Below are positions 4,464 to 5,810 of a stretch of 5,810 nt of DNA, piece after piece; position 1 is the first letter of the stretch; each line of letters starts with the position of its first letter. The stretch comes from Tenericutes bacterium 4572_104 (GTDB taxonomy: Bacteria; Bacillota_I; Bacilli_A; Izemoplasmatales; UBA5603). The position numbers and the translations under genes are program-made. The notes beneath the pieces are model-generated. The model was given only the letters and a program-made list of their open reading frames with translations. It had not been told where the DNA came from and made no database searches. The stretch spans positions 1-5,810 of the forward strand of contig NBLG01000052.1 in the NCBI GenBank assembly GCA_002084435.1, in the 5' to 3' direction.

Positions 4464-5740
4464 CAGTCTGGAGCAGTGATAGTATCAGTATCAGAGCCCC
4501 GAGAGAGAATGAAGAAGGAAGTAGTTATAAAGTTTTTTCTAAAAATCAACTCCAAGAATTTGTAGAAGTACAAACTTGGTTGAAAACAATCGGCAAATCC
4601 TCTGCTAGTTTATATCTAAATGCATTGAAGAAATTCTGTGAGTTTTCAGGGAAAAATCCAGGTGAACTTATTCTCTTAAGAGATAAAGAAACAAGGAATC
4701 CTGATCCAAATGGCAGAACAGGAGTTAGAGATCTGATTTTTGATTTTAGAACCTATCTAGAAAAGGAGGAGTATGCTCCAAAAACCATTAATGCACTTGA
4801 CGGAGCAGTGAGAAGCTTCTTTACTGCGGTTCTTGGAAAATCAGGGATGCTCAATGTAAAGAACTATCGGAACAGAGAGGTAACTACTAAGAAAGATTTG
4901 GTGCCAACACTTGAAGAATTACGGAAGATGTTAGATGTATGTAATCTTGAAGAAAAATTTAGGATAATCTTCTTAGCTCAAACTGGTATGAGAGTATCTG
5001 ATGTATTGAATTTGAGAGTGGGTGATATTGAAAGGGAATTGGAACAAGAAAAGGTTCCACTGGCCGTAACCTATCTACCCGGCAAGGATAGAGAAAATAT
5101 TGGGGAAAGAACGACGTTTCTAGCTAGTGATGGGATTACCTTGCTCAAACAATATTTGGAGTGGAGAAAAAAGAAGGGTGAAACGATAACTTCTGATAGT
5201 TATTTGTTTGTTAGTCGTTCCAAGAAATATAGAGGCAAGGGTAGAAAGAGGCTTGAAAGATGGCAGATGAATCAAACGGTAAAAACGGCAGCAGCAAAGG
5301 CGGGTATTGGTAATGGTAACGGTAAGTATGGTAGGATGAGAATTCATTGTCTTCGGAAGTTTTTTGCTACTCAGTTGACTAACCATGGAATTGAAGATAG
5401 GGTTGTTGACTTTTTCTTATGTCATAAAATCCCTGAAGTAGATAGGGTGTATTGGATACGGAGGGCAGAGGAACTAAGAGATATTTACCGGGTTAGAGAG
5501 AAGTATCTTAATCCTTTGACTGGTGTACAGACTCGGAAGGATATTGAGGAAATGAAGAGGCTTAAAGAGAGGGTTGAGAAGTTAGAGAAAATGGTCAGTA
5601 AATTACAAAAGTTACAAAGTGTTGGTAGGCGAAAACATGATGCAAAAATAGTAAATTCTAAAGAAGAGATTATTGAATTAGCACAACACGGATATTCCTG
5701 TCAATTGATAGGAGAAAATCAATGGTTATTGACAAAATAG
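4460..5740 (+). CDS. Tyrosine recombinase/integrase with C-terminal coiled coil
   Basis: This encodes up to 426 residues. Residues about 25-130 form the SAM-like core-binding domain, and about 148-350 the catalytic domain. Catalytic residues are visible in order: R178 in AQTGMR, K209 in LPGKDR, H296 and R299 in HCLRKF, H322 in LCHK, and the nucleophile Y331 in RVYW, nine residues after H322, which is the usual distance. The set looks complete. After it, residues 359-388 form a heptad-like coiled coil (EEMKRLKERVEKLEKM), followed by a short tail ending NQWLLTK, making it longer than XerC/XerD (about 300). No extra domain typical of integron IntI is seen. The start is unclear: the frame opens at a TTG inside a stem-loop, upstream stops bar extension, and no ATG appears before residue 130. 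A start at this TTG or a frameshift from the ATG at 4435 are the options. It probably acts on the loxP-like repeat at 4153-4185, and likely mobilises or inverts local DNA. Confidence 0.9.
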   Translation: MAVWSSDSISIRAPRENEEGSSYKVFSKNQLQEFVEVQTWLKTIGKSSASLYLNALKKFCEFSGKNPGELILLRDKETRNPDPNGRTGVRDLIFDFRTYLEKEEYAPKTINALDGAVRSFFTAVLGKSGMLNVKNYRNREVTTKKDLVPTLEELRKMLDVCNLEEKFRIIFLAQTGMRVSDVLNLRVGDIERELEQEKVPLAVTYLPGKDRENIGERTTFLASDGITLLKQYLEWRKKKGETITSDSYLFVSRSKKYRGKGRKRLERWQMNQTVKTAAAKAGIGNGNGKYGRMRIHCLRKFFATQLTNHGIEDRVVDFFLCHKIPEVDRVYWIRRAEELRDIYRVREKYLNPLTGVQTRKDIEEMKRLKERVEKLEKMVSKLQKLQSVGRRKHDAKIVNSKEEIIELAQHGYSCQLIGENQWLLTK

Positions 5741-5810
5741 AAATGTGTGATTAAATCAAACAAAAACTTATTTTTTAAATCTTGAAGGAAAGGTAAATAT
5801 CTATTGATTT

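Noticed and set aside
5120..5386. Open frame of 88 codons on the minus strand
   Set aside because: It is antisense to the catalytic domain of the recombinase, whose conserved residues prove the plus-strand frame.
4460..5740. Integron integrase (IntI) partnered with the attC-like repeat at 272-360
   Set aside because: The extra IntI-specific segment near the third catalytic patch is not seen, the repeat is 4 kb away beyond an operon and a regulator, and a closer 13-7-13 site fits the enzyme better.
5785..5810. Possible ribosome binding site AAGGAAAGG followed by TTG at 5804 as the start of a next gene
   Set aside because: Only two codons are visible before the edge and TTG is a weak choice, so no gene can be supported.
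1..5810. CRISPR array, tRNA or rRNA gene
   Set aside because: No regularly spaced direct repeats, no cloverleaf with tRNA consensus bases and no rRNA signature sequence were found; the branched repeat at 272-360 lacks the T-loop and anticodon features of a tRNA.

Overview
This 5.8 kb window looks like chromosomal or accessory DNA from a low-GC Gram-positive bacterium, probably Bacillota of a Clostridia or Bacilli type. The evidence is the AT-rich composition, Shine-Dalgarno sequences of the GGAGG/GAGGTGA type, a lipoprotein signal peptide ending in VTGC, and the gene families present. No ribosomal or housekeeping gene is present to fix the taxon, so this is an inference.

Layout. Positions 1-234 (minus) hold the 5' part of an unrecognised gene that runs off the left edge. 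Positions 272-360 hold an imperfect inverted repeat whose inner part can fold into further hairpins. It lies between two minus-strand genes and resembles an integron attC site in outline. Next come four minus-strand genes in tight succession, transcribed from about 3320 down to 434: a membrane-anchored metallo-beta-lactamase-fold lipoprotein (2476-3288), a cytoplasmic metallo-beta-lactamase-fold hydrolase (1705-2433), and two multi-pass membrane proteins (1125-1700 and 434-1123). Gaps of 42, 4 and 1 nt suggest one operon. A TetR-family repressor (3439-4032, plus) is divergent from it. The shared 150-bp intergenic region carries two palindromes with the same core, which are very likely the TetR operators. 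The simplest reading is a self-regulated, inducible detoxification or signal-hydrolysis module with one enzyme outside and one inside the cytoplasm. The substrate cannot be read from the sequence.

Right part. Positions 4033-4459 contain no intact gene but are dense in structure: a loxP-like inverted repeat with 13-bp arms and a 7-bp spacer (4153-4185), a broken coding remnant (4237-4406), and three successive perfect palindromes (4366-4385, 4400-4425, 4442-4463). They lead into a tyrosine recombinase (4460-5740) with a full catalytic set, a C-terminal coiled coil, and no conventional start codon or ribosome binding site. The loxP-like site is a good candidate for its recombination site. The last 70 bases hold no supported gene.

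Composition is uneven. The two metallo-hydrolase genes and the TetR gene are strongly AT-rich, while the membrane gene at 434-1123 is clearly richer in G+C. Together with the recombinase and the two recombination-site-like repeats, this suggests an accessory region assembled in pieces.
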